A DNA stretch of 64,000 nt from Brassica napus (taxonomy: Eukaryota > Streptophyta > Magnoliopsida > Brassicales > Brassicaceae), in contig NC_063437.1 in assembly GCF_020379485.1 (NCBI RefSeq), forward strand, positions 5,342,806-5,406,805. The letters run 5' to 3'. Positions 1-15,686 of this stretch are shown in pieces. The translations under genes and the position numbers were made by a program. Under the pieces are notes generated by a model. It did not search any database, was not told the origin of the DNA, and saw nothing but the letters and a program-made list of their open reading frames with translations. The number at the start of each line of letters is the position of its first letter. Position 1 is the first letter of the stretch.

Positions 1-2776
1 ATGAATTGCAATAACATTTTGAAAAACCACTCTCATGCTTTGTCGTTTTCACTATCGACAACACCCATTGCTAGTGGAAACACCTGATAGTTACCATCAT
101 GGGCAGAAGCAGTGAGTAAGCACCCACCATACTTACCTCGCATATGTGTTCCATCAATTATAATGACACTGCACATCTGCTTGAACCCACTTACAGAAGC
201 CGCTAGCGCCAAAAACATGTATTTGAACATGTGACCAACTCCACCTTCGAATTCGGTTACCATTTCAGCAAGGGTTCCCGGGTTTGCAAGAACTAGTCTG
301 TCAAGGTAGTCCGGCAACATCATATAAGATGCACATGACGATCCTTTCGCATAATCCAGTGCAACCTCTCTTGATTGCCAGGCTTTCCAGTAAGAGATGT
401 TAACATCATGGTCACCTAGCATAACTTGCATAATTTCTTTCGGCCTTGGTGCACCTCCAATTCCAACATATCTTGACTTCATCAACTCTCCAATGACACC
501 ATGAGTGGCTTGTCGTTCATATCCTGCAATGTCAATTTATTCATAAATACAAGCGTCTATATTATCATATAATAAACAATTATTGCTAAGATAAGGAGTA
601 GGAAGCAACACGCGTAATCTATTAACGTTATTGTGGACTAAGATCTCTAACAAAACAAATATAAGGGCAAAATTCATAAAAAGCTTTAGAAAACAAGTTT
701 ACACTTCACTCCCTTTCTTTAACGTAATTCTATATTCAAACTAGATTATTCATGTAGCGAATAAAGTTCAATGTTTGATAAGGCTATTTTAATATTTACC
801 AACGCGATCATCTACGGAACAGGTGTGTTGTAATTGTGCTTTTCGGACTTCAAACTTCTCGAGAGTTTTCATTTTCGTCGCATAGACTCGCCACTGGCAT
901 GTTCCACTTATGCATTCCATCACCATTCCTTCTGGTGAAGAGCGTGTGTTCCTGAACCTGAATTTTTTTTCGCAAAGCATAAACGACCATATGTTGTTTG
1001 AAGTGTTCCTTATTTTTAAACACGATTCCTTCGTATAGATCGTCCAGTGCAATTGTTTGGTTTCCTACAAAGTTTGTGTGTGTCTCGCAAATTAGTGGTG
1101 GTCAAGTAAAAATATTTCAAACATATTTTACATTGATATTTTACATTACAAAAGATGGCAGATATTAAACATTGCATCGTTCATTGACGATTAAACCAAA
1201 AAAGGGATCACCCACTACAGCTATTTTACAAAGCTTCAGACAACTTATTTATTTATAGGATTTTAAAAGAAGGGATCAGGCCCAAACCCGCCGCTGTCCC
1301 CGTCGGCCTCTGAGTCCGAGTCCTCTATTTCAATGATAGCTTTGCTTGCAGAGGTGTTATTCATTCCAAGCCCAAGTGTGAGATCGAGGCATGGATCGCC
1401 ATGGTTACGTGTCGTTGTACGTGTGCCACCATCGCCCTGTTGGGTTAACGGTGCTGAACTAAGGTTTTGTATGGGTGCAGCATCCTCTCCTGCATGGTCA
1501 ATGAAAACTATACACTTAACAATAATTATTTATACAAATTTAGGAGATATATACAAAGTTATGTAACTCTGTCTTACTACAACCTTGCTCCAGTGCTTGG
1601 GAGATGTTGATGACAGTTTCTCCTATTGGTATCGGTGGAGCTACCCCACGGTTATTGTCAACGTTGTTTAAACCATCTGACGATCCTGTGTAAGAAGCCT
1701 CATCATCATGAACAACTAGAACAGTCGTTGGTGTTGTTGGTGCATTCACCCTGAGATTTGGACCAATGGGAAGGCCTAACGCACCATTAGTTGGAGGCGG
1801 GGCTGCCGTCACATTCACTTCATAGTTCGGCTGCATCTCCGAAATTCCATTCGCATCAAAGTGTTCCTCTGTCACCTCTTCCTCTATAGGAGGTAAACTT
1901 GGGATTTGGTTAAGAGGTTCAACCTCCAGGGGAATTCCATGGCGTTGTACATTCCGAGGTGTTAAATTGGGAAAAGCACGGTGGAGATTATCAACATCAA
2001 TTGGTTCACCATGTAAAACTGAAAGTGAAGATGAAATAGCGTCAGCAACATAAGTGTAATTTCTCATACGTTTTCCAATTTTTTTAGAAAACAGTTGGAT
2101 AATAATAGTGTTGGTCATAATACAACATTTCTTTGGCCGCATGTTTGATTTCTAAAGTGTTACTGTCTCGGTAGACTTCACTTTCTAATCTGTTAGACAT
2201 ATCCATATTTAATATATTCGACGGTGTAAATGATCAATGTTGGTTGAGTTTTTAAGAAATACCTTCTTCGGTTGGCGCATGGTTCCTTCCCTCGTCAATA
2301 TAGATGGTATCACCATCCTGTATGGCAATCATATCATCGACAGTCAAACGTGGAAGTGCAGCCCTTTCTTCAGGAGTTGGGGCATATACCATATCTATCT
2401 CAAGAGCAACACGATAGACAATGAGTAGTTGAGGTTCATTGAACAACAACTCCAACATAGACTGGCTACAGACGATCGGGTGTCCTCCAACGAGTTCTGA
2501 ATAGGGATGTTACAGTGGGTTTGTACCCATGGGTTTACCCAAACCCATAAGTATTGGGCTGGGTTTTTACCCTGAAATAGATAGATGAGTTTAGTATGGG
2601 TTATTAATTTTAGAGAATATATTAATTTGGGTAAACCCAATAGGGTAATTGGGTACCCACAGACTTAAAAAAAAAAAATACGTCGTCGTTTGTTATGTCG
2701 TCCCTCTCAAATCTGGAAAACGAAGTTTGTCTCTCTCAAATCTCAATTAAGCTGCGTCCTCTTCGTCTCTCTCAGG

Positions 2777-2897
2777 TTATCTCTCTCTCACACGTTCTCT
2801 CTCTCTCTCTCTCTCACGTTCTCTCTATCTCTCTCACGTTTTCTCTCTCTCTCTCACGTTCTCTCTCTCTCTCTCTCACGTTCTCTCTATCTCTCTT
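2777..2897. repeat. (CT)n / CTCTCACGTT microsatellite tract in the hAT 5' leader
   Basis: Pyrimidine-rich repeats of CTCT interspersed with CTCACGTT units sit upstream of the transposase reading frame inside the hAT element. Open frames across it encode only Leu/Ser repeats and are not taken as genes. Confidence 0.85.
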
Positions 2898-3339
2898 GTT
2901 TTGATTTTGATTGTTCTCTTGTCTCAGGGAAGAAACATCATCAGGTTTTGATTCTGATTGTTCGCTTGTCTCTGCAGCAAACCCGTTATCAGGTTTCCTC
3001 TCTAACTCTCTTCTCTAGCTTCTTTTGATAGTGAAAGAAAACTAGTGTTGTTGATGAAAAATTTGGGTATTATTGAATGTGTTCGTCGAAATGTCCCAAA
3101 GAGAATCTCTCTTGTTTTATATAAAACTATTTTGCCCAATTCGTTATTGAAGCATAGTTGTAGAAAATTAGCTCGTGTTCATTTGAAAAAATTGTGGAAA
3201 ATTTACATTTTTTAAGAGTTGAAAGAAGACCCTTTTAGTGTAGAAGCTAAAGTATATGTAGAATGTTATGGTATGTTACTGTGTTTGCTTGATCTCTTTG
3301 CATATGTACTTAAACATCAACTTCTCTTTGTATATGTAG

Positions 3340-5803
3340 ATGGAATCCTAGTCAGTGAGAGTACTTGCAGAACTTGAAGAGCAACTGGATATGGACAGAG
3401 AGGAGAATGAAGCTGAACTTCAAGGAGCCCACAGTGAAACTCAAGTGACTCAACCAACAAAAATGGTATTTCAGTCTAACAAACGCTTAAAGGCTGATGT
3501 TTGGAAGGAATACATACTGGTAGGTGTAGGGATAGATGGAAAGAACAGAGGGCGTTGCATTTATTGCTGTAAGGAGTTAGTAATAGAAGTTAAGAATGGA
3601 ACATCATCTTTGAAACGGCATTTAGAAATCTGTCCAGTGAAGCCTGAAAGTGATGGCAATGCTGAAAGGAAGTATGATCACAAAGTAAATCGCGAAATGA
3701 CTAGTGAGCTTATTATCTATCATGATTTGCCTTTTCGGTATGTGGAGTACGAGAAGGTTAGGGAAAGAGATAAATATCTGAACCCAAAGTGTGTGCCTAT
3801 ATGCCGACAAACCGCTGCTGCTGATGTCTTCAGGAAATATGAGATGGAGAAAGCAAAGCTCAAAAGACTTTTTGTAAATCTCAAAATTCGAGTGTGTTTT
3901 ACGACAGATCTTTGGTCAGCTCGCACGGTGATGGGGTACATTTGTTTGACTGCCCATTATATTGACGATGGTTGGACCTTAAACAACAAGATCTTGGCGT
4001 TTTGTGAAATCAAGCCTCCTCACACGGGTGATGAAATAGCTAAAAAGGTGTTGGGTTGCTTGAAGGAGTGGGGCTTGGAAAAGAAGGTATTCTCCTTCAC
4101 CTTAGATAACGCTACTAGTAATACTAGTATGCAAAAGATTCTTACACATCGTCTTCAGATGGTTGCTGGAAATAGATTGCCATGTAATGGAAAGTTCTTA
4201 CACGTGAGGTGTTGTGCCCATATCCTAAATCTTATAGTGAAGGAAGGATTAGAATTAGCTAATAGTCTGTTGGAGAATATCCGCGAGAGCGTGAGGTTTG
4301 TGAAAGCCTCTCAATCAAGGAAAGATGCTTTTGCTGCTTGTATTGAAAGTTCAGGGACTACGGGTAGCTCAGGATTGTCTTTAGATGTATTTACTCGCTG
4401 GAATTCAACCTATGATATGCTCGCAAGGGCTCTTAAGTTCCGTATGGAGTTTGCTAGTTATAAAGTTTGTGATAGGAGCTATAACACGCTGCCTTCAGAG
4501 GAAGAATGGGAACGTGGGCAGAAAATTTGTGACTTCCTGAAGCCTTTCAGTACCATCACAACATACTTCTCAGGTGTGAAATATCCAACTGCGAATATAT
4601 ACTTCATTCAAGTTTGGAATATCGAATTGCTATTAAGGAAATACGCAGATTGTGATGATGAGGATTTAAGGTTAATGGCTAGGAGGATGCAAATCAAATT
4701 TGCAAAGTACTGGGATGATTATAGCATAGTTTTAGCGATGGGAGCTATGTTGGATCCAAGGTTCAAGACTCAGATACTCAAAAAAGCTTTTGATAGGTTA
4801 GATCCAACTACTTCCGAGAAAAAAAGTTGAGGTTATAGTGCAGAATCTGAAGGATCTGTACGAAGAGTATACGAGCAAGCATGTGACGGGTTCATCTTCT
4901 AGTTCTAACTATTCATCAACACCAGATGACCTTCTTAATGAATCACCCCTTGATGATGATTTGAACGCTGTAAGATTACTTAATTTACTTCTTTTCTTGT
5001 CTTGATGAGTATAGTTGAAATTGTCTGATTATATTGATGTTCTTGTCTGATTACAATATAGGATCTTTTTGAACTTGAAAGGAGTATTCACCATGGTTCA
5101 GATAATACAAAGACGAGTTTGGAATTGTATTTGGAAGAGCCGAGGCTTGAGTTAAAAGCTTTTGCAGATATAGAAGTTTTGAGCTATTGGAAAGAAAATG
5201 GGCATCGCCATGGTGACTTAGCTGCGCTAGCAATAGATCTTCTCAGTATCCCAATAACTACAGTTGCATCAGAGTCCGCTTTCAGCATCGGTGGTCGTGT
5301 ATTGACCCCATACAGAAACCGCCTTCTTCCAGACAATGTGCAAGCATTGCTTTGCACTCGTAACTGGTTGCGTGGTTATCCAGAACTTGAAGGTAACTTT
5401 ACCGTATGTGCATCCATGTGTGTGCTTCATGCATTCATTGTTCGTTGTCTTTGGTGCCTTGACTTAGATATTAGCTACAGCGATTTAATATTCCTCTCTG
5501 TGTCTCGTCATTGGCCGTAAACGTAGACAGCAGTAATAATATTATGTCTTTCTTTGGCTTTGGACATTCATGATTAGTCACTGCAGTTGTAAGAATCTGA
5601 TTCTTTGAAGACTACTAGTTTCTGGTGTTGTTGAAGCATTAGTAAAGAGCATATTGATGTGCCTTTGGTGACAATTTGTTGTTCTTCACCACCAACTTTG
5701 GTGACTAATGCTTTGGTGCTTTGTTTGTTTTGGTATTCTAGGTGATATTGAAGATAATTTCGATGAGGAAGCTACAAATGTTGCAAGTTCTTCAGGAGTA
5801 TGA
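3340..5803 (+). pseudogene. hAT transposase (BED zinc finger, RNase-H-like core, hAT dimerisation domain), disrupted
   Basis: Reading starts at ATG 3340, but codon 4 is TAG (3349-3351). The long open frame resumes at 3352. The order is an acidic N-terminus, a BED finger (CIYCCKEL with the HLEIC histidine/cysteine pair), a core with TTDLWSARTVMGY and SFTLDNATSN, the DVFTRWNSTYDML motif, and a C-terminal dimerisation block ([31 protein letters not shown]). My exon model is 3340-4969, 5062-5392 and 5742-5803, all GT-AG and phase-consistent, ending in a GDIEDNFDEE tail. A run of seven A at 4819-4825 shifts the frame and ends the first open stretch at 4830; one A fewer would keep it open to the intron. 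So there are two lesions: an early nonsense codon and a homopolymer frameshift. The second could be a sequencing error. Confidence 0.85.
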
Positions 5804-6802
5804 GAGAGATTCAAGATTCAAGAAGCTACAAATGTTGCAAACTACTATTTATTTTAATCTGAATAAAAATATTTTTGCTACTTTTTTACAAATGTTGCAA
5901 GCTACAATTTGTTTCAATCTGAATCAAATATGAATTTATTATAATTGCGATTTTAATATTTATGCATAGATATTTAAATTATCTTTTTATTAGTATATAA
6001 AATGTATAATTTGATTATGTATGCAAAAAGATATAAATATTTTACATAAACTCTTTACAACAAATAAAATAGTTTGGGTACCCATGGGTTAATCTATACC
6101 CTACTGGGTTATTTTATGGATTTTAATTTAACCATAATGTTTTTGGGTTTTCGCGGACTGGGCATAAACTGGGTCGGGTTTTTTGTGGGTTGGGCTGGAC
6201 TGGGTTATTTCACCCATTTTAACATCCCTAGTTCTGAACCAGAATTATTTATAAGGCACGCCAGTCATTAACATAAAAAATAAGTGTAGGTAATCATGCA
6301 ACAAGTTCGAACTGTTGGTTTTAGAAAAATTTATGCAGTTTGTATTAAAAAAAAATTTCCAACCTTTTATGGCTTCGTGATGTTGTTCTTCTGTTATCCC
6401 CTCTCCTAGGAAACTTCGGTCACCAATTTTGAATGGGGATCGACATAGAAACTGGTACTTAGCAACTAGCTCAGGTCCGCTAGTCACATACATCACTGGT
6501 TCTGTCATATACTCCCTCACAGTCAACATAACCTCCACATCTCTATCGGTAGACAAAGTAACCGGTGGTGTCGTTGTACCCTCAGGAAGGAGCATCCACT
6601 CAGGGAGCTGATATGTTAAGGCGACTGGAGTTAGAACCCCAAGATCGAGCCTTATACGAATCATCTCCACCAAGCCTTCAAAAGAGTCGTGGGGGTTGAT
6701 TAAAAGAGTATCTTCTTCAGCAGCTGGATTTTCATCAAACCTCCACTCCTCGGCCAGCGTCTTTTCCCAAATACCTTGAACAATCCGTACTAAAGTTCCC
6801 AT

Positions 6803-7415
6803 CTGGGGATTAAAGAGAGAAAAGCGTAAGGTTTTATCATGAATTGAAACTTACAAGAACGTAAAAACTTTATATTTCACCTATTCTAACAGTCTGCCTT
6901 TTAAAAAATAAAAAACCCTAGAAAGAGAGAAAAAAAAGACCTTCGAACGTGTTTTCACAGAAACGTATCCGGAATCTCCCACATAAAGCGGAAAAGGTAG
7001 TTTGCTTTTCTGACTGCGTTGGTGAAGATGGCAGTCTCAATTTATAGCCAAATTGGGAATAGATACATACATTTATACATCAATTCACGTTAACCCAAAG
7101 CGCATTAAATGCATCCGGATACCTATACATTGCCATCACTATTCATGATTAGGGTGAAAAAAAATCTCTGACACGCTTTCAATCTTTGTAAAATATACAT
7201 TTAAATATTACTATCCTTATCTTTTACCGGTTTGTTTTCCGGTTGCAAGCAATCTGGTTTTATTAGAACCAAATTATTTTCTTTTTATCTCAAACGGTTT
7301 GTTCAAACCGGGATTAGCAGCCTTCTTGTATGCTTTGTGTCCACATAATTAATATATAATTTTTCTCAACCAAGTGGACGACCATAACTGCACGTGCTAT
7401 TATCTCGAATCTTCC
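6803..7415. other. Leader of the MULE gene and spacer before the GRF gene
   Basis: This AT-rich stretch has no supported gene. It holds the presumed 5' leader of the minus-strand MULE gene (start codon at 6802-6800) and, on the plus strand, the upstream region of the GRF gene. The sequence near 7225-7310 repeats the motif CGGTTTG / AACCGG. I could not find a clean MULE terminal repeat. Confidence 0.4.
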
Positions 7416-7916
7416 ATGGAGAACATAAAACCTGGACATTCTTTGCATCTTTTCATAAACATCAAAGGACAATGGCATCTGCTTGGTTCAACTGCCACCT
7501 CTCAAGGTCCACAGTGCCACTGCTCACAGCCAACGGTTCTGACGATAGCATGGAGCGATGACAATCCGGGAAGGCGATTTTACAAATGCGAAGAACATGG
7601 ATTTGTGGTTTGGCATGACAAGGAGAAATCATGCTCTTGGCAGAAGAAAAGTCTATTGGAGGCAAGGGAAAAAATCCTTACGCAGACCGAAGAAATCAAA
7701 GCTTTGTGTGCTGCCCTCCGCCAAGCAAATGCTAAAATTGCTGCATTAGAGATTTCTCGGTCATCTGGCCCAATCAATGAAACTTTGAAGTCCATTGAAG
7801 ATCACGTCACAGTACATATCAATGAGACAGAGAGGATGGTCCGTAAACTTATACTATATTCTGGTGGGGGATTTGCCTTAGCTGCGACCTTACTCGTCTA
7901 TTGTCTGAAAAAGTAG
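7416..7916 (+). CDS. GRF-type zinc finger protein with C-terminal membrane segment
   Basis: The single-exon frame encodes 166 aa from ATG 7416. An in-frame GTG at 7374 would extend it, but GTG is not a usual plant start. Residues about 35-80 form a GRF zinc finger: CHCSQPT, then NPGRRFYKCEE and a final cysteine in KSCSWQ. A coiled-coil-like helix follows (SLLEAREKILTQTEEIKALC through AKIAALE), and a hydrophobic segment near the C-terminus (FALAATLLVYCLKK) looks like a tail anchor. Plant proteins with this plan form a large, poorly understood family. The GRF finger is a nucleic-acid-binding module in better-known proteins. The reading frame is intact. It lies right next to the MULE's 5' end, so it may be a host gene or cargo; I cannot decide. 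Function unknown. Confidence 0.7.
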   Translation: MENIKPGHSLHLFINIKGQWHLLGSTATSQGPQCHCSQPTVLTIAWSDDNPGRRFYKCEEHGFVVWHDKEKSCSWQKKSLLEAREKILTQTEEIKALCAALRQANAKIAALEISRSSGPINETLKSIEDHVTVHINETERMVRKLILYSGGGFALAATLLVYCLKK

Positions 7917-8926
7917 TTGTCTTGGGAAGACTTGCTGTTCTTAACTCATGTTTTAAATTTGTTTGTCTATCTACTAAATATCATGTTCAGTAGTTTCTCA
8001 AACTAGATCGGTTGTTCTTTATTCGTATTAATATGTTCTATTTCTTGCTATCCTTATAAAAATGCTCCACCTCTGTTACTGTAATATAGCAAACGTAATG
8101 TTAAGTTTGAATTTTAATGATACATTTAAGTTCTTGCGTAAAATAGTTACAAATAAAAGTGCAAATATCAATTTAGTTTTAATTGAATATTATTGCTGCT
8201 TCTATCACGCTCCACACGCGCTATCTCTCGGCGTTTCTAAATCAATTCAAGTGGGAAGTTTTTCCGACAAAACGTCTCTGTCGTCTTACACTTCTGAGAC
8301 AGCATGTTCTATTGTACAATCGTTAGAGGGGACAGAATGGTAAGTTCTCATTCACCGATTTATCCTGATGCCCAAATAAAAAGTTATATGTATAGTCACC
8401 TAAATAAATTTGTTTCTATGTATTTCCAGCCAAATAGCTCTTTACTTAAAGCCAAGTTTTTTAAGAGAAAATGATTTACATATTTTTGAAACAATGATCA
8501 TCGACAAAAACATGGTTTGATCATAAGAATCTGATCACCAAAACAAATCTTAAGAAATAAAATAGTGAAGCGTATGTGGAGTCACATGTCATGTGATTGC
8601 ATTGAATAACACCGAAGTTTTTACAGGGATAGCAAACAAAAAATGTTTAAAGAAATAAACACACAGAAAAGTAAAATTAAACACAATTAGGAAGAAAATG
8701 GAATGAGTAAAATCTCCTCTCCACAGGTTGACAAATGAAGAAACAAATCTCCTCCACTGAGAGCAGACATGATCTTTCTTAATCTCCTCCATTGTAATGT
8801 AATGACGAAAACGATATGATTAGCGTCGCTTAGTGTCCTTACCTGCTGCTTCGAGATTTCTCTCTCTGTTTTGTTTCTTCTTCTGTGAGAGAGGTCCCCC
8901 CATCTTCTCTCTCTCCCTATGTGCAA
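7917..8926. other. Intergenic region and leader upstream of the AAE15-type gene
   Basis: No supported gene. An open frame at 8062-8343 has no recognisable product. The last 70 bases (8855-8926) are CT-rich (TCTCTCTCTGTTTTG, TCTCTCTCTCCC) and look like the 5' untranslated leader of the next gene. Confidence 0.4.
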
Positions 8927-13466
<4,540 letters not shown>

Positions 13467-13537
13467 CTATAGTTGGATTAGTCTTGTTCCTTTGTTGATG
13501 TAATTATTATAACAATAAAAGCATACTCTATTAAGAA
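13467..13537 (+). promoter_or_regulatory. 3' untranslated region and poly(A) signal of the AAE15-type gene
   Basis: After the TAA at 13464-13466 comes a T-rich stretch (TTGTTCCTTTGTTGATG) and a canonical AATAAA at 13514-13519. A Helitron begins only 18 bases further on. The same 3' end is duplicated at 19602-19671. Confidence 0.6.
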
Positions 13538-14495
13538 CTAGGGTTGGCCCGCCTACGGGCGGGTTGGTGAATTTATAAAATAAATATTTTTTACTAAAAT
13601 TATTTGAATTTTATATAAAATTCTTAAAATTATTTTAAATTTATAATTATAAACATATTTTTATCAAAATATCATATTGTGAAATTTAATAAATTTTGTT
13701 GGCTAAATTTGAAACTAATCGTAACATCCATTTTTTTGTTAGGATACAAATATATTAAATAAAAAGAAATTCAGGAAAAGGAATTTATTTTCCTAATTTT
13801 TATTCTAAGTTGCCTATTTATTTTAGATATTTATGTGTTTTTGTTATTTTACGTATTTAGGGCTATGTTATATTTTCATCAAACTTAGTTGTTATATAGA
13901 GATATTCAGATTTTTTTTGTTGAAAACTTTTTTGATTATTTATTGATATTTAATTGTTATTTTCCTTGTGGATAATCGCACGTACAAAGTAAATAAAACA
14001 ATATTGTAAACTAACATAAAATGTCACTTTTTTTTCTTTGAACTTTAAACATTTGCATAAACTGAAACAAAGATCTATAGTACTTGCTCGTTTTAATTTA
14101 CATTCATAAGCTAATCAAATGCACATAGACGACACCAGAAAGTTAAGATTTAAGTTCAAAAACAGCTGTAGAAGAAAATGATGCGATCACATAGCCATTG
14201 CATATAAAAAGAGAACCTAATAATTATATATCTAAAATGCTGCCATGATCAAAGAGGTAACTTCATTTATGCCCTTCAATACCAAGAAAAAATGAATTCT
14301 CCATATATCCTCTGTTACTACCGTGTTAGGCATTCTTAGCATTACGTGAAGACACCAACTCATGCTTCTTTGTCACTCTTTTTATTCTCCTTTGATTTCC
14401 CATTAGCAGATTGAAAAGCTATCCCTTCAGCTCCCCAAACAGCCTTTGACAACTAATATCACTTTTGTTGGTGAGGATTCGAAGCAGAAGCTTGT

Positions 14496-14900
14496 TCACC
14501 CTGTCATTTTCGTAGTTGTATATTTCTTTATCATAGTCTGAAGATTCTCCTTGAACTGTCTCAAGGTAACATCAAATCTAAGAGAACCCTTCATGGAATT
14601 GTAGAGTGAGCGCCTGTCTTCTAGTGGATTCTTCCCATTGTAATCAATTATACCTTGTAGAAAAACAATTTCATCTTTCTCACCAAAAAGTCTTTTGAAA
14701 TTTGATCTCATTTCTCATCTTGTTTATAGATTTTCTTGGCTCTCTTCGAACTCACGTCGGTTGAGACCCCCTCCAACCAGCCGCTTCCTCCTTGACAGTT
14801 GAACCTTATCGGAACTCCTTGGTTGATGATATTCCGGCTCGGACCATATTTGTTTCTCGCCGCTTGAAGATAAGGTTCGAACCCGATTAGCACTTACGGT
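14496..14900 (-). pseudogene. Captured fragment of a GeBP-family (DUF573) transcription factor gene
   Basis: The open stretch 14711-14496 contains NFKRLFGEKDEIVFLQGIID, LYNSMKGSLRFDV and QFKENLQTMIKKY, the core of the DUF573/GeBP DNA-binding domain. Upstream (14900-14715) the sequence encodes a basic stretch (SSKRAKKIYKQDEK), like the linker before that domain, but stop codons (TGA right after DEK) and frame changes separate the parts. The family consists of plant leucine-zipper-like regulators. Only part of the gene is present and the frame is broken, so this is transduplicated cargo of Helitron A. A residue of coding-like sequence may extend to about 14380. Confidence 0.75.
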
Positions 14901-15667
14901 GGCTGGAATAAAAATTCGCCTGAAACAGAATTGAGAAGGTTTCATAATCAAGAAGCGGAAGCTAAATGCTGAATAAAAAATCATATAGAACAGCTAGCAA
15001 TGTTGACAGTAGGTCTCTATTATCAAATGCTTAAGAAAGGACTCACTTTTGGATCAAAGTAATAGCATATCAACGGACATATGAGTTCATCACCGCCGCT
15101 TCCCAGAATCACCGCAATCTAACCTCAACTGTGGAAGAACATCTACCTGATTTCATATCAGCGAGAAAAACTTTAGAGTTAGCCATTTCACAAAAAAAAA
15201 AAAAATTATCACATCACAAAAAATAAATCTATTGCGTTGTTTGAACTGATTGATAAGATGATTTCGAGAGGAGGAATACTTACCTTTTTATAGTCGCAGG
15301 TACACCACCTCGCTGAAGAAAATCTCGCATTGAAGGCTACATCATGATTAATTGAATTAATAAGAGATTTAACACGAAGATTCCAAAACGTTTCGGTGGT
15401 GATAATGTTTTCGGTGGTGAAGACGAAGTTCAGAGGTCGCGATGAAACGAAGAACAATGACGAACCTGAACTTATGAAGCTGGTTTGTTTAAAATTAGGC
15501 CCAAAACAATAGCAAGCCCACAAAAAATAAACGATGACTTTCTAATTAGATGAAACAGTAAGTTTAATTACCGTGACACGTGTTGGCATGTCGTTCAACG
15601 AATTTCCTAGGTGGAATCTGATGTGGCACACCCAGGAGGGATTCAAACCCTTTTATATATATAAAGA
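14901..15667. other. Helitron A 5' half
   Basis: No recognisable gene. An open frame on the minus strand (15523-15209) shows no known motif. It may be further captured DNA or the upstream part of the GeBP-like gene. The last 60 bases are the Helitron 5' end. Confidence 0.4.
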
Positions 15668-15686
15668 TATGCAAATAAATTAACAA

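Larger units (their letters stand above)
2502..6230 (+). mobile_element. Complete hAT DNA transposon inserted in the MULE gene
   Basis: The ends are TAGGGATGTTA at 2502 and its complement TAACATCCCTA ending at 6230. The inverted repeat extends imperfectly to about 20 bp (about 17 match). An exact 8-bp target duplication, GTTCTGAA, flanks it at 2494-2501 and 6231-6238, as expected for hAT. Both subterminal zones are rich in GGGT/ACCC motifs (CCCATGGGTTTACCC near 2526; similar at 6075-6215). Length is 3729 bp. It carries one transposase gene on the plus strand. Identical target duplications and nearly perfect ends suggest a fairly recent insertion, although its gene is now damaged. Confidence 0.93.
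1..6802 (-). pseudogene. MuDR/MULE-type transposase gene, broken, runs off the left edge
   Basis: Minus-strand coding blocks are, in transcript order, 6802-6364 (start MGTLVRIVQG, a PB1-like N-terminal region), 2496-2263, about 2142-1580 (proline- and threonine-rich), about 1500-1273, 1073-789 (plant MuDR zinc-binding-like region ending CSVDDR) and about 512-33 (MULE transposase core with IIIDGTHMRGKYGG, SENDKA). Exons 1 and 2 join in phase: the donor is at 6363 and the acceptor AG at 2498-2497. The exon joins after 2263 were not resolved. The gene is dead by several marks. A run of eight T at 963-970 shifts the frame by one base inside the ALRKKFRFR region, a TGA at 35-33 sits where this family has a tryptophan (KA-W-EWFF), and a hAT element fills the first intron/exon boundary. 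The rest of the catalytic core lies left of the window. Family assignment rests on recognised motifs. I cannot see the MULE's own terminal repeats. Confidence 0.8.
13538..15667 (-). mobile_element. Helitron A (2130 bp, minus orientation)
   Basis: The ends are fixed by the empty site in copy 2 (AAGAA|TATGC near 19671). Read on the minus strand it begins TCTTTATATATATAAAAGGG at 15667 and ends CTAG at 13541-13538, inserted between A and T as Helitrons do. Six bases before CTAG is a perfect 6-bp hairpin, CCCGCC-TACG-GGCGGG (13548-13563). It encodes no helicase or Rep protein, so it is non-autonomous. It carries a GeBP-like gene fragment in the same orientation. Confidence 0.95.

Noticed and set aside
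2690..3028. 112-codon Ser/Leu-rich frame in the hAT leader
   Set aside because: Read-through of a CT microsatellite; low complexity in every frame.
6803..7415. GRF zinc-finger gene as cargo of a Pack-MULE
   Set aside because: It is adjacent to the MULE transposase gene, but I found no terminal inverted repeat enclosing both, so cargo status is unsupported.
8062..8343. 93-codon plus-strand frame upstream of the AAE15-type gene
   Set aside because: No recognisable domain, AT-rich start, and no splice evidence linking it to the gene.
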